Part shown: positions 11,092 through 19,545 of the stretch, one piece after another
Numbering within the stretch: the first letter of the stretch is position 1
Layout of the letters: each line of letters opens with the position of its first letter
Position numbers and translations under genes: made by a program
Source: Helicobacter bizzozeronii CCUG 35545
GTDB taxonomy: Bacteria; Campylobacterota; Campylobacteria; Campylobacterales; Helicobacteraceae
DNA length: 64,000 bases
Assembly (NCBI GenBank): GCA_000263275.1
Contig: CAGP01000129.1
Coordinates: 40,468-104,467, forward strand
Direction: 5' to 3'
The notes under the pieces: generated by a model
Database searches by the model: none
Seen by the model: only the letters and a program-made list of their open reading frames with translations
What the model was told of the DNA's origin: nothing

Positions 11092-11097
11092 TATAAT
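11092..11097 (+). promoter_or_regulatory. -10 box of ftsW
   Basis: TATAAT in TTTTGCTGTATAATGATAG, 43 bases before the ftsW ATG, looks like a vegetative promoter. It lies back to back with the sigma-54 promoter of flgB in the same 127-base gap. Confidence 0.7.
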
Positions 11098-11140
11098 GAT
11101 AGCATATTTTAACTAATTCTGATTAATCGCAAGGTTTTTT

Positions 11141-12302
11141 ATGCCCTACCGCTATTTGTTCTTCTATGCGAGCATGCTGATGATCTTGAGTGTTTTGTTG
11201 AGCTATTCGCTCTCCACCTATGTAACCATGCTCTACCACTACAAGGAGATTCACTTTTTTTATACGCCAGCTCATTGCGGTAGTGGCGGGGATTATCTTA
11301 ATGTGGGGAGTCTCTTGGCTGGACCCCAACAAGTGGTTTAGCAAAATGGGCTTTGTGATCTTCTTTGGGTCGTTTTTCTTAATGGTGTTGATGAATTTTT
11401 TACCCGAGAGTTTCTCCACCAGTGCGGGTGGAGCCAAGCGTTGGATTCGCCTGCCTTTCTTTTCGCTAGCCCCCACAGAGTTTTTTAAAGTGGGGTTTGT
11501 CTTTTTCCTCTCTTGGAGCTTGTCGCGCACCTTTTTTTAACCAAGAAAAATCTAGCGTTAGAGAAGAGCTGATGATTCTCATCCCCTACTTGGTGGTTTT
11601 TTTTATTGATTGCCTTTTTGATCGGGGTCTTGCAAAATGACTTAGGGCAGGTGATCTTATTAGCGATTGTCTTGGGTTTTTTGCTGATTTTCTCCGGGGG
11701 GAGTTTCAAGCTATTCCGCATTTTTTTTAGTATCGCTTTGAGTGTGGGCGTGTTAGCCATCATCACCAGCACCCACCGCATTTTACGCCTCAAATTGTGG
11801 TGGTCTAATTTGCAAAGCTCTATTCTAAGCCTCTTGCCCTCCAAACTGGCTAATCATCTACGCATTGAAAACCTCCCCGAGCCCTACCAAATTTACCATG
11901 CCAGCAACGCCATCAAACATGGCGGACTCTTGGGGCAGGGCTTGGGGGAGGGGGTGGTTAAACTGGGTTTTTTAAGCGAGGTGCATACCGATATGGTCTT
12001 AGCGGGCATGGCAGAAGAATTGGGCTTTGTGGCGGTGCTTTTTTGTGTGGGTTTTACCCTAGTGATCTTGCATGGCATGTTTAAGATCACCAACCGCCTA
12101 GACAACCCCAAACACATGCTCTTTTGCTTGGGGGTTGCCCTTTTTAATTGGCTTTTCTTTCATCATTAACGCCTTTGGGGTGAGTGGGATCATCCCCATT
12201 AAGGGAATCGCCGTGCCCTTTTTGAGCTATGGGGGCAGCTCGATCTTGGCTAATGCCCTGGCTTTAGGGCTGGTGCTCTCTCTTTCCAAACAAGCCCGCT
12301 AA
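11141..12302 (+). CDS. ftsW: Septal SEDS glycosyltransferase FtsW, frameshifted
   Basis: FtsW is a polytopic SEDS-family peptidoglycan glycosyltransferase working with FtsI at the septum. Seen in order: several membrane helices from residue 1, FSTSAGGAKRWIRLPFFSLAP (the conserved extracellular GA.RWI..G..QPSE-like region), YHASNAIKHGGLLGQGLGEG, AEELGF and a final PFLSYGGSS. Four breaks: near 11253 (T7), 11535 (T7), 11597 (T8) and 12142 (T5). Rejoined length about 385 residues, as in H. pylori. It is divergent from flgB, and its stop overlaps the folE stop. Confidence 0.93.
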
Positions 12303-12851
12303 GAACGCAACAACTCCATAAACTCCGCCCTTGTGCGGGCATCCTCTTTAAAAATCCCCCTTAGCACGCTGGTTTTGATCATGCTATCTTGTTGTTGCAC
12401 GCCCTGCATCGCCATGCAGAGGTGTTTAGCACTACAAACAACCGCCACGCCCTTAGGGCGCACAATCTGATTAAAGGTGTCGGCAATCTGCGTGCTTAGG
12501 CGTTCTTGGATTTGCAAACGCCTAGAAAAGCACTCCACCAAGCGCGCGATCGCGCCCAAACCCACGATCTTTTCATTGGGGATATAACCCAAGCTAATAT
12601 GCCCAAAAAAGGGACAATAAATGGTGCTCACACAGGCTATAAAACTCCATGTTTTTAAGCACCACCAAGCCCCCACACCCGCATGTACCAAACCCGCCTT
12701 GTAAAATCTCTTGTGGGTTGCTAGCATAGCCTGCCATCAAGTCCCCCCAAAGCTTTTCAAGCCTTTTGGGTGTGTCTTTGAGCCCCTCGCGTTGTGGGTC
12801 TTCGCCTATGCTAGCAAACCATTTATTTAAGAGTTGTTCTAAATCACACAT
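12299..12851 (-). CDS. folE: GTP cyclohydrolase I, frameshifted
   Basis: FolE makes 7,8-dihydroneopterin triphosphate from GTP, the first step of folate synthesis. The zinc site is visible as Cys and His of SLCEHHLL and the second Cys of [11 protein letters not shown], and the C-terminal [12 protein letters not shown] is standard. The frame breaks near 12603 in an A6 run of the minus strand (HLLSLF then [10 protein letters not shown]). Rejoined length is about 183 residues. The ATG overlaps the end of htpX by 8 bases, indicating translational coupling. Confidence 0.92.
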
Positions 12852-13779
12852 GGCGACCCATTAAAGCCGCAATGCGTTGTTCGATACTAGGGTGGGTGCT
12901 AAACAGCGTGGAGACATCAAAAAGGTAACTGGCTGCTCGGGTGGGGTTGGGATCGGCTTGGCTAAAATCATGGGTGTTGTAGTTGTTAGAGATTTTTTGC
13001 AAGGCTCTAATCATGGGCTGGCTATCTTGCATGATATAAGCTGCCCCGCTATCCGCCATAAATTCACGGCTACGGCTCAAATACATTTGCAAAAACAGAC
13101 TAAAGATAGGCAAGACAAATTGCAAGACCAATAAAAGCGTGCGCGCTAGGCTCGCCCCACGCTCGTTACGCCCGCCCAAAAACGCCCACACGCCCAAATT
13201 TGCCCCCAATAACATGATATTGCTCAAAATCCCCACACACATGGTCAAGCGGATGTCCCCATGCCTGATGTGGCTGAGTTCATGCGCCATCACCGCCTTG
13301 ATCTCATCGCGTTCCAAATTATCCACTAAAGTTGTTGTTAGGGCGATTAGGGCGTTATGGCTATCCCAGCCACTGGCAAAGGCGTTCATGTAGGGCGCAT
13401 CTAAGATATAAAGTTGGGGTCTAAAGGGCGTGTTGGAGGCTCTTAAAAGCTCCTCTAAAATCTGGGCTAGCATGCGCTCCTTGCCCCTGAGCACCAAAGA
13501 AGGGTCAATGAGCTTATACTCGCTCCCACTGAGCATGATCGCTTGGGAGTTGCTGATGCAAATTGCCATGATCAGCACAGCGGCGAGCAACATTAAGAGC
13601 GTGATCGTGGGGAAAATCTGGAAAGTGATTAGCCCTATAAGCGCGCTACCCAAATGGGGCGCATTGATGCGCACCACATCTACAAGTAAGCCAATCAACA
13701 CAAAAATTGCCATGTAAGTTACCAAAACCAAAGTAGTTTTATTTTGGTTTTCCCTAATCACTTGCTGGAAGGTCATCAT
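12844..13779 (-). CDS. htpX: HtpX membrane-bound zinc metalloprotease
   Basis: HtpX is an inner-membrane M48 protease that degrades damaged membrane proteins. It has two N-terminal membrane helices, the zinc motif HELSH in [14 protein letters not shown] around residue 165 with the downstream Glu in [12 protein letters not shown], and two further helices between them. The frame is intact at 311 residues. The order truD-htpX-folE on this strand matches H. pylori. Confidence 0.93.
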   Translation of the reverse strand: MMTFQQVIRENQNKTTLVLVTYMAIFVLIGLLVDVVRINAPHLGSALIGLITFQIFPTITLLMLLAAVLIMAICISNSQAIMLSGSEYKLIDPSLVLRGKERMLAQILEELLRASNTPFRPQLYILDAPYMNAFASGWDSHNALIALTTTLVDNLERDEIKAVMAHELSHIRHGDIRLTMCVGILSNIMLLGANLGVWAFLGGRNERGASLARTLLLVLQFVLPIFSLFLQMYLSRSREFMADSGAAYIMQDSQPMIRALQKISNNYNTHDFSQADPNPTRAASYLFDVSTLFSTHPSIEQRIAALMGRHV

Positions 13780-14890
13780 TGCCTCTTTTGAATAATTCTA
13801 AATGGGCGATCTCTTCTAAAAAAGTGGTCGCATAACTCCCTTTGGGTAAGAAAAAAGACAAGGTCGCTTGGGCTTGCTTTTCAAGGTAGCAAAACTCTAG
13901 CTGGGTGGGGAAGACAACCGCATAACGCCGATCCCCTAGGGCTTGTATATTTGGGCCATGCAGGGCTTCAAAGTGGCTAGCTAGCCCTTGGGCGCGCCAA
14001 ACTTTTAAACCGGGCAATAACCCCGTGGGGGCTAGCTCTTGGCGTGCAAAACGCCCTGCATTGGGTGCGCCCTCTTGGTGGTAAAAATACTTGCCAAAGG
14101 GGTAATGGCAGAGTACATCGCCCTCTAAAAGCTTGAAATAATGCTCTTGATCTTGCAAGGCTTTAATCTGTTCTAAAGGGATCATCTCAAACTGGCTATG
14201 CACCTCTTTAGGGCTAAAGTGATCTAATAGAGTGCTTAGTTGCATGCGCATGCTGAGCCAATGGTTAAACAACCAACTTTGATAACTTGAGATCAAAAAC
14301 CGATCGAGCTTTTTGGGTTTCTTGCTGGTTTGGAGCTTGGCTTGTTTGAAATTATCCCCCCACTTGCCAAAGCGTTGCGCCCCAAAATAATTGGGGAAGC
14401 CCCATTGTGTTAAAAATTCCAAGACATGGGAGATTTTTTGCGCATTTAGGGGTGTTACCTTTTTGAGGCGCATAAAAAAGCGATTACCCTTTAAATGCCC
14501 CAAGCGGATTTTATGGCTATGGCAAGTGGTGTCTAAGATTTTGATGTTGTGATCTTGCAGGGTTTGGGCATGGCTCTCTAGCGTGCTTAGATATTCTTTG
14601 GGCAAGGAAATATACTGGGAAGTGAGCGCATCTTTATCTTTGAGCCCAGCATACCCAAAGGCAGACAGAGGGCAACCCAAGACATTAGCCAAAAAAAGAG
14701 AGCATCTCCCATGTGCTTTTTGTTTTTTCTTGCGCACATGCAAAATCCCATGCGCGCCTTCGCCACTAAAAGGGTATAAAGGCTCTTCAGACACCACAAA
14801 ATCTTTAGGGCATTTTTTAAAATAAAAATCAATGGGCGCATGGCTGGAGGCAAAAAACCGCACAGGCGCACTAGCTAGGTGTGTTTCCAT
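13754..14890 (-). CDS. truD: tRNA pseudouridine(13) synthase TruD
   Basis: TruD forms pseudouridine 13 in tRNA-Glu and related tRNAs. The catalytic motif [13 protein letters not shown], with the reactive Asp, and the [14 protein letters not shown] box are present; [12 protein letters not shown] matches the family. The reading frame extends to 14923, but a TATAAT box at 14898-14903 lies inside that extension, so I choose ATG 14890 (METHLAS). This gives 378 residues, close to H. pylori TruD. It overlaps the htpX start by 26 bases. Confidence 0.9.
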   Translation of the reverse strand: METHLASAPVRFFASSHAPIDFYFKKCPKDFVVSEEPLYPFSGEGAHGILHVRKKKQKAHGRCSLFLANVLGCPLSAFGYAGLKDKDALTSQYISLPKEYLSTLESHAQTLQDHNIKILDTTCHSHKIRLGHLKGNRFFMRLKKVTPLNAQKISHVLEFLTQWGFPNYFGAQRFGKWGDNFKQAKLQTSKKPKKLDRFLISSYQSWLFNHWLSMRMQLSTLLDHFSPKEVHSQFEMIPLEQIKALQDQEHYFKLLEGDVLCHYPFGKYFYHQEGAPNAGRFARQELAPTGLLPGLKVWRAQGLASHFEALHGPNIQALGDRRYAVVFPTQLEFCYLEKQAQATLSFFLPKGSYATTFLEEIAHLELFKRGNDDLPASD

Positions 14891-14897
14891 GCGTGGC

Positions 14898-14903
14898 ATT
14901 ATA
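14898..14903 (-). promoter_or_regulatory. -10 box overlapping the truD start region
   Basis: The minus strand reads GTGCTATAATGCCACGC followed by ATG at 14890. Only seven bases separate the TATAAT from the ATG, so transcription would begin at or just before the start codon. Confidence 0.5.
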
Positions 14904-14973
14904 GCACACTCTTTTAAAGTCATTTTGGAGCATTTTTTTGCTTGTAACTTGGCAAACCCATGAGGATAGAGAG

Positions 14974-15433
14974 ATGGAAGTTAAAGATATCCAAAGTAAT
15001 TCTTTGCATGCTTTGCTAAATGCGTCCAATTTAGGGCGGAGTGTAACCCCCTCAAGTCCTACGCCCCCAGCCCAACCCAAGATAGAGGCTGTAGAGCAGA
15101 CAGCGCAAGCCCAGCCCGATGGTTTGAAACGAGAGACCTATGGCTTTTTGGTTTTGGAATTGATGAGCGATAATGAGTATCAGGCTTTTTTTGCGCGCCA
15201 CAGCGGGCATGAATGAGAATGAAAAACGCCTAGCAGCCCAATCACTCTATAGCCTCACCAGTTTTTATGGCGGGCAGATTCAAGAGGACAAACAAGTACA
15301 AGAAAAGATCGATGGGTTGCGCGCCTTGCAAGAAACCCAAGTCAGAAAGGCTTTTGGCGTGGATAATAATTTTGTCAATCGCTACAAAAACGCCTATAAC
15401 CAAGCCTACCAAACTTTGGATATGCTACTCTAA
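14974..15433 (+). CDS. Conserved hypothetical protein, frameshifted
   Basis: An unrecognised soluble protein of about 152 residues. The start is the ATG at 14974 (MEVKDIQSNSLHALLNASN) behind GAGGATAGAGAG. A Pro/Gln-rich linker (PSSPTPPAQPK) separates an N-terminal segment from a helical C-terminal part rich in Gln, Asn and Tyr. The frame breaks in the T7 run at about 15186-15192 (YQAF then LRATAGMNENEK). It has no signal peptide or membrane helix. It is followed by tRNA-Met. Function is unknown. Confidence 0.6.
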
Positions 15434-15491
15434 TCAACAAATTTTAAGCAAAGTGGCTTTATAATGGACACTTTGCAAAAGAGCAATTTAA

Positions 15492-15569
15492 GTCAAGGTA
15501 GCTCAGCTGGTTTAGAGCGCTGGTCTCATAAGCCGGAGGTCGGGGGTTCAAGTCCCCCCTTTGACACCA
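15492..15569 (+). tRNA. tRNA-Met (CAT)
   Basis: A cloverleaf can be drawn: acceptor GTCAAGG pairing with CTTTGAC, D arm GCTC...GAGC, anticodon arm CTGGT-CTCATAA-GCCGG giving anticodon CAT, T arm GGGGG-TTCAAGT-CCCCC, and encoded ACCA end. The fully paired first base pair and the CTCATAA loop favour elongator Met over initiator Met. A tRNA-Ile2 read by lysidine cannot be wholly excluded. Confidence 0.9.
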
Positions 15570-15654
15570 TAACCCCCAAAATTTACCCATTTTTGCCCCC
15601 CTTTGTTGTTTTTGCCACTTGTTCCTAATTTGTTTCGCTAGGGTGAATTTTTGC

Positions 15655-15660
15655 TATAAT
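15655..15660 (+). promoter_or_regulatory. -10 box of the glpDKF operon
   Basis: TATAAT in GAATTTTTGCTATAATCACCC, 31 bases before the glpD ATG, is a strong Helicobacter extended -10. No obvious operator palindrome was seen next to it. Confidence 0.75.
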
Positions 15661-15690
15661 CACCCATAGAGCACTGCAATAGAGAGCACC

Positions 15691-17234
15691 ATGCAACGAA
15701 CAACACAATTACAACAACTTCCGGATTCCCTAGATGTGATCATCATTGGGGGGGGTGGCTAGCGGACTAGGGCTGGCTTTAGATGCCGCTAGCAGAGGGT
15801 ATCACACCCTATTATTAGAAGCCCATGATTTTGCTAAGGGCACTTCTAGTCGTTCCACCAAGCTTTTACACGGGGGCGTGCGTTATTTGGCACAAGGGGA
15901 TTTTTCCCTTGTTTATGAAGCCTTACACGAGCGGGGGACGCTCATGCAAAATGCCCCCCACCTGTGCGCCCCACAAGGTTTTGTGATTCCTTGCGCCAAT
16001 TTATCCAGCGCGCTTTTTTATGGCTTGGGGCTCAAACTCTACGCCCTGATGGCGGGTAAATTGCAACTGCACCGCACCGATGTGCTTTTTAAGCCCCAAG
16101 GAATCCTAGAGGGGGTCAAACAAGAAAAATGCCGCCATGCGGTGTGCTATTATGATGGGCAATTTGACGATGCCCGTTTGGCTTTGAGTTTGGCTCTGAG
16201 CGCACACGATCATGGCGCGTTGTTGTTAAACTACGCCCAAGTTAAAAGCTTGCTTTTTGAAAATACCCAAGTTTGTGGCGTGGTGTTTGAGAATCGAATC
16301 AACCAACAAGAAATCCGCCTTAAGGCGCGCTGTGTGATCAACGCCACGGGGGTTTTCACCAATACCATCAACCACATGGACCCTAGCACCCAAGAAAACC
16401 ACATCACCCCCTCTCAGGGGATTCATTTGGTTTTGGATCAAAAAATTCTTGCCCTCCAAGCATGCCCTAATGGTGCCTAAAACCTCTGATGGGCGTGTGT
16501 TGTTCGCCATTCCTTGGCATGGTAAGTTGCTGGTGGGCACAACTGATACCCCCGTGCAAGAGGTGAGCCTAGAACCCCAAGCCCTGCCCGAAGAGATCGA
16601 TTTTTTGCTCAACACTTTGGGGGAATATTTGGAACAACAACCCACCCGCAAAGATGTTTTGTCCGTCTTTGTGGGGCTTAGACCCTTGATGGCAAGTTCT
16701 AAGGTGCGCGCGACTAAAAAACTCTCCCGTAGCCATAAAATTTACATTTCACCCAGTGGGTTAGTCCATCTTAATGGGGGCAAATGGACTACCTACCGCC
16801 ACATGGCACAAGAAACCCTAGATGTCTGTATCCAACAAGGGCTTTTGCCCGCTAAAACCTGTTGCACACGCACGCTCAAATTACATGGCTATACCAGCGA
16901 GGATTTAGACCCACGCTTAAAAGTCTATGGGACGCATGCCCAAGCGATCTTGGATTTAGAGAATGCTAACCCCCATTTAGCCCGCTTGATCCACCCCAAC
17001 TACCCCTATACCTATGCCCAAGTGTTTTGGGCGCTAGAACATGAGATGGCTTACCGCTTAGAGGATGTGCTCTCCAGACGCATGCGTTTGCTCTTTTTAG
17101 ATGCGCGTGCTGCCCTCAAGTGTGCTAGAGAAGTAGGGGAATTTATGGGGGCGTATTTTGGCTGGGATATAAGCTATCAAGAACAAGAGATCACGCAGTT
17201 TGAAACACTGGCTAAAACCCACATCTTAGAATAA
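15691..17234 (+). CDS. glpD: Glycerol-3-phosphate dehydrogenase (GlpD), frameshifted
   Basis: A membrane-associated FAD enzyme that oxidises glycerol 3-phosphate to dihydroxyacetone phosphate and passes electrons to quinone. The FAD-binding strand VIIIGG...GLGLALDAASRG is at residues ~16-36, TSSRSTKLLHGGVRYL and GLVHLNGGKWTTYRHMAQ are GlpD signatures. Two breaks: a G8 tract at 15748-15755 within the FAD motif, needing 7 Gs (or 10), and an A6 run near 16442 (LDQK then FLPSKHALMVP). Rejoined length about 513 residues. It heads a three-gene glycerol operon. The G8 tract could also be a real phase-variation switch. Confidence 0.92.
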
Positions 17235-17243
17235 GGAATGTTA

Positions 17244-18731
17244 ATGGATCATTTTATCATGGCACTCGATCAAGGCACGACCTCATCGCGCACCCTCATT
17301 TTTGACAAACAAGGGCGGGTGGTCTCGATGGCGCAAAAAACCTTTAGCCAATTTTTCCCCAAACCCGGTTGGGTCGAACACGATCCCAAAGAAATTTGGG
17401 CGACCCAAATCGCCACGCTCACCGAAGCGTTAGCCAAGGCTAATTTAGATGCTAAAAATATCGCCGCTTTGGGGATCACCAACCAAAGAGAAACCACGGT
17501 TTTATGGGATCGCCACACGGGCGAGCCTATTTATAATGCCATTGTGTGGCAGGATCACCGCACCGCCGATGTGTGCGAAGAACTCAAAAAGACCCACAAA
17601 GAGATGATCCAAGCCAAAACGGGGCTAGTCATTGATGCCTATTTTTCAGCCACCAAGATCGCATGGATTTTAGACCATGTCAAGGGAGCCAGACAAAAAG
17701 CCCAGCAAGGCGATCTGTGCTTTGGCACGATCGATACTTGGTTACTTTACAACCTCACCAAAAGGCGGGTGCATTTTACCGATCCCAGTAATGCCAGCCG
17801 CACCATGCTTTTTAATATCCACACCCTAGAGTGGGATAAGCAACTTTTAGCCCTCTTTGACATCCCTAAAGAAATTCTACCTGAGGTCAAATCCTCTAGC
17901 GAGATTTACGGGCACACCGCCACGCGTTGGGTGGAGCGTGAAATCCCCATTGCTGGGATGGCTGGCGATCAACAAGCCGCCCTTTTTGGGCAAATGTGTA
18001 TTGAGCCGGGCATGGTCAAAAACACCTATGGGACGGGCTGCTTTTTACTCATGCAAACCGGGCAACAAAGCGTGGCTAGCCAAAATAATTTGTTAAGCAC
18101 CATTGCATGGAAAATTGGGGGCAAAGTGAGCTATGCCCTAGAGGGGGGCGTTTTTGTGGGCGGGGCGGCGATCCAGTGGTTAAGAGATGGGGCTAGAATG
18201 ATCCGCACAGCCCCAGACATCCAAAATTTGGCTAGCACGGTGGAAGATAATGGCGGGGTGTATGTTGTGCCGGCTTTAACGGGCTTGGGTGCGCCTTACT
18301 GGGATCAATATGCCCGGGGGAGTATCTTTGGGATCAGCCGTGGGAGCACAGATGGGCACATTGCACGCGCCATTTTAGAGGGGATCGCCTTCCAGGTGCA
18401 TGATATTATTAAAGAAATGGAAAAGGATGCCAAGCAGAGTTGCTCCCAAATCCGAGTCGATGGGGGGGCAAGTGCGTGTAATTTGCTCATGCAAATCCAA
18501 GCTGATGTGTGTAACACCGATATTATCCGCCCCCAAAATGTGGAAACCACAGCAATGGGTGCGGGCTATCTAGCAGGTTTGGCGGTGGGCTTTTATGAGG
18601 ATTTGGAGCAAATCCAACAATTATGGCACATAAACCAGCAGTTTAGCCCCAAATTAGAACCCCACAAGCTCCAAGAGATGTTGTATTTTTGGCAAAAGGC
18701 GGTGCAAGCCTCTAAAAACTGGTTGCTTTAG
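17244..18731 (+). CDS. glpK: Glycerol kinase
   Basis: GlpK phosphorylates glycerol to glycerol 3-phosphate with ATP, trapping it for GlpD. FGGY-kinase signatures are clear: ALDQGTTSSRTLIFD at the N-terminus, the substrate region TNQRETTVLWDRHTGEP, AGDQQAALFGQ, and GGVYVVPALTGLGAPYWD. The ATG at 17244 is preferred because AAGGA lies 7 bases upstream; it is only 1 base from the alternative ATG at 17238. At 495 residues the frame is intact. It follows glpD by 9 bases and precedes glpF by 8. Confidence 0.96.
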   Translation: MDHFIMALDQGTTSSRTLIFDKQGRVVSMAQKTFSQFFPKPGWVEHDPKEIWATQIATLTEALAKANLDAKNIAALGITNQRETTVLWDRHTGEPIYNAIVWQDHRTADVCEELKKTHKEMIQAKTGLVIDAYFSATKIAWILDHVKGARQKAQQGDLCFGTIDTWLLYNLTKRRVHFTDPSNASRTMLFNIHTLEWDKQLLALFDIPKEILPEVKSSSEIYGHTATRWVEREIPIAGMAGDQQAALFGQMCIEPGMVKNTYGTGCFLLMQTGQQSVASQNNLLSTIAWKIGGKVSYALEGGVFVGGAAIQWLRDGARMIRTAPDIQNLASTVEDNGGVYVVPALTGLGAPYWDQYARGSIFGISRGSTDGHIARAILEGIAFQVHDIIKEMEKDAKQSCSQIRVDGGASACNLLMQIQADVCNTDIIRPQNVETTAMGAGYLAGLAVGFYEDLEQIQQLWHINQQFSPKLEPHKLQEMLYFWQKAVQASKNWLL

Positions 18732-18739
18732 GAATCAAC

Positions 18740-19477
18740 ATGGAGATTTTTATTTACGAGCTGTTGGGTACAGCCTTGATGATTTTACTGGGTAATGGCG
18801 TCGTGGCAGCGTGCTTGTTGGAGGGGACAAAATGTGGGGGGGCAGGGGCTGCCCAGTGGATGGTGATCACCACCGCTTGGGGGTTTGGGGTCTTTGTGGG
18901 CGTGGTGGTGGCTGGTCCGCATAGTGGGGCGCATTTAAACCCCGTAGTCACCCTGAGTTTAGCTCTATTAGGCAAAATCCCTTTAGATAGCATGCCAGCC
19001 TATCTAGCCGGAGAATTTTTGGGTGCGGCGTTGGGGGCGTTGCTGGTTTATGCGATCTATTATGAGCATTTTAAGATCACCGCCGATGAGGGGCTTAAAC
19101 GGGCGTGTTTTTGCACGCAGCCAGCCATTAGAAAACCCTTTTCAAATTTCTTAAGCGAGCTGGTGGGGGCTTTTGTGCTGATCTTTGTGATCGTGCATTT
19201 TAGCGACCCCTCCATCCACACCCAAGACCCCAGTGCTAAAATCGGGTTAGGGAGTTTGGGGGCTTTGCCTGTGGCTTTGCTGGTGTGGGCGATTGGGCTC
19301 TCTTTGGGGGCGACAACGGGGTATGCCATCAACCCAGCAAGGGACATGGGACCCCGCATTGTGCTTGCTCTGTTGCCCTTAAAAGTCGATCCGGATTTTG
19401 GCTATAGCTATATCCCTTTCATCGCGCCCTTAGTGGGTGGGGCGTTGGCTGTTGGGGTGAGCGCACTCTTGGTCTAA
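18740..19477 (+). CDS. glpF: Glycerol facilitator (aquaglyceroporin)
   Basis: A six-helix MIP-family channel that lets glycerol cross the inner membrane. The two half-helix motifs are SGAHLNPVVTLSLA (NPV instead of the usual NPA) near residue 68 and YAINPARDMGPRI near 198. The Asp after the second NPAR is the hallmark of glycerol-conducting members over water-only aquaporins. At 245 residues the frame is intact. It ends the glpD-glpK-glpF operon. Confidence 0.94.
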   Translation: MEIFIYELLGTALMILLGNGVVAACLLEGTKCGGAGAAQWMVITTAWGFGVFVGVVVAGPHSGAHLNPVVTLSLALLGKIPLDSMPAYLAGEFLGAALGALLVYAIYYEHFKITADEGLKRACFCTQPAIRKPFSNFLSELVGAFVLIFVIVHFSDPSIHTQDPSAKIGLGSLGALPVALLVWAIGLSLGATTGYAINPARDMGPRIVLALLPLKVDPDFGYSYIPFIAPLVGGALAVGVSALLV

Positions 19478-19516
19478 ATCCAGTCATGCCCTTGCCAAAA
19501 TGTTATTAAATTGCCC

Positions 19517-19522
19517 TATAAT
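19517..19522 (+). promoter_or_regulatory. -10 box of clpB
   Basis: TATAAT in TTGCCCTATAATGGGG, 24 bases before the clpB ATG, which is preceded by an AGAAAGGA ribosome site. No HspR or CIRCE-type inverted repeat was recognised nearby. Confidence 0.65.
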
Positions 19523-19545
19523 GGGGCTTTTAAGAAAGGACGACC

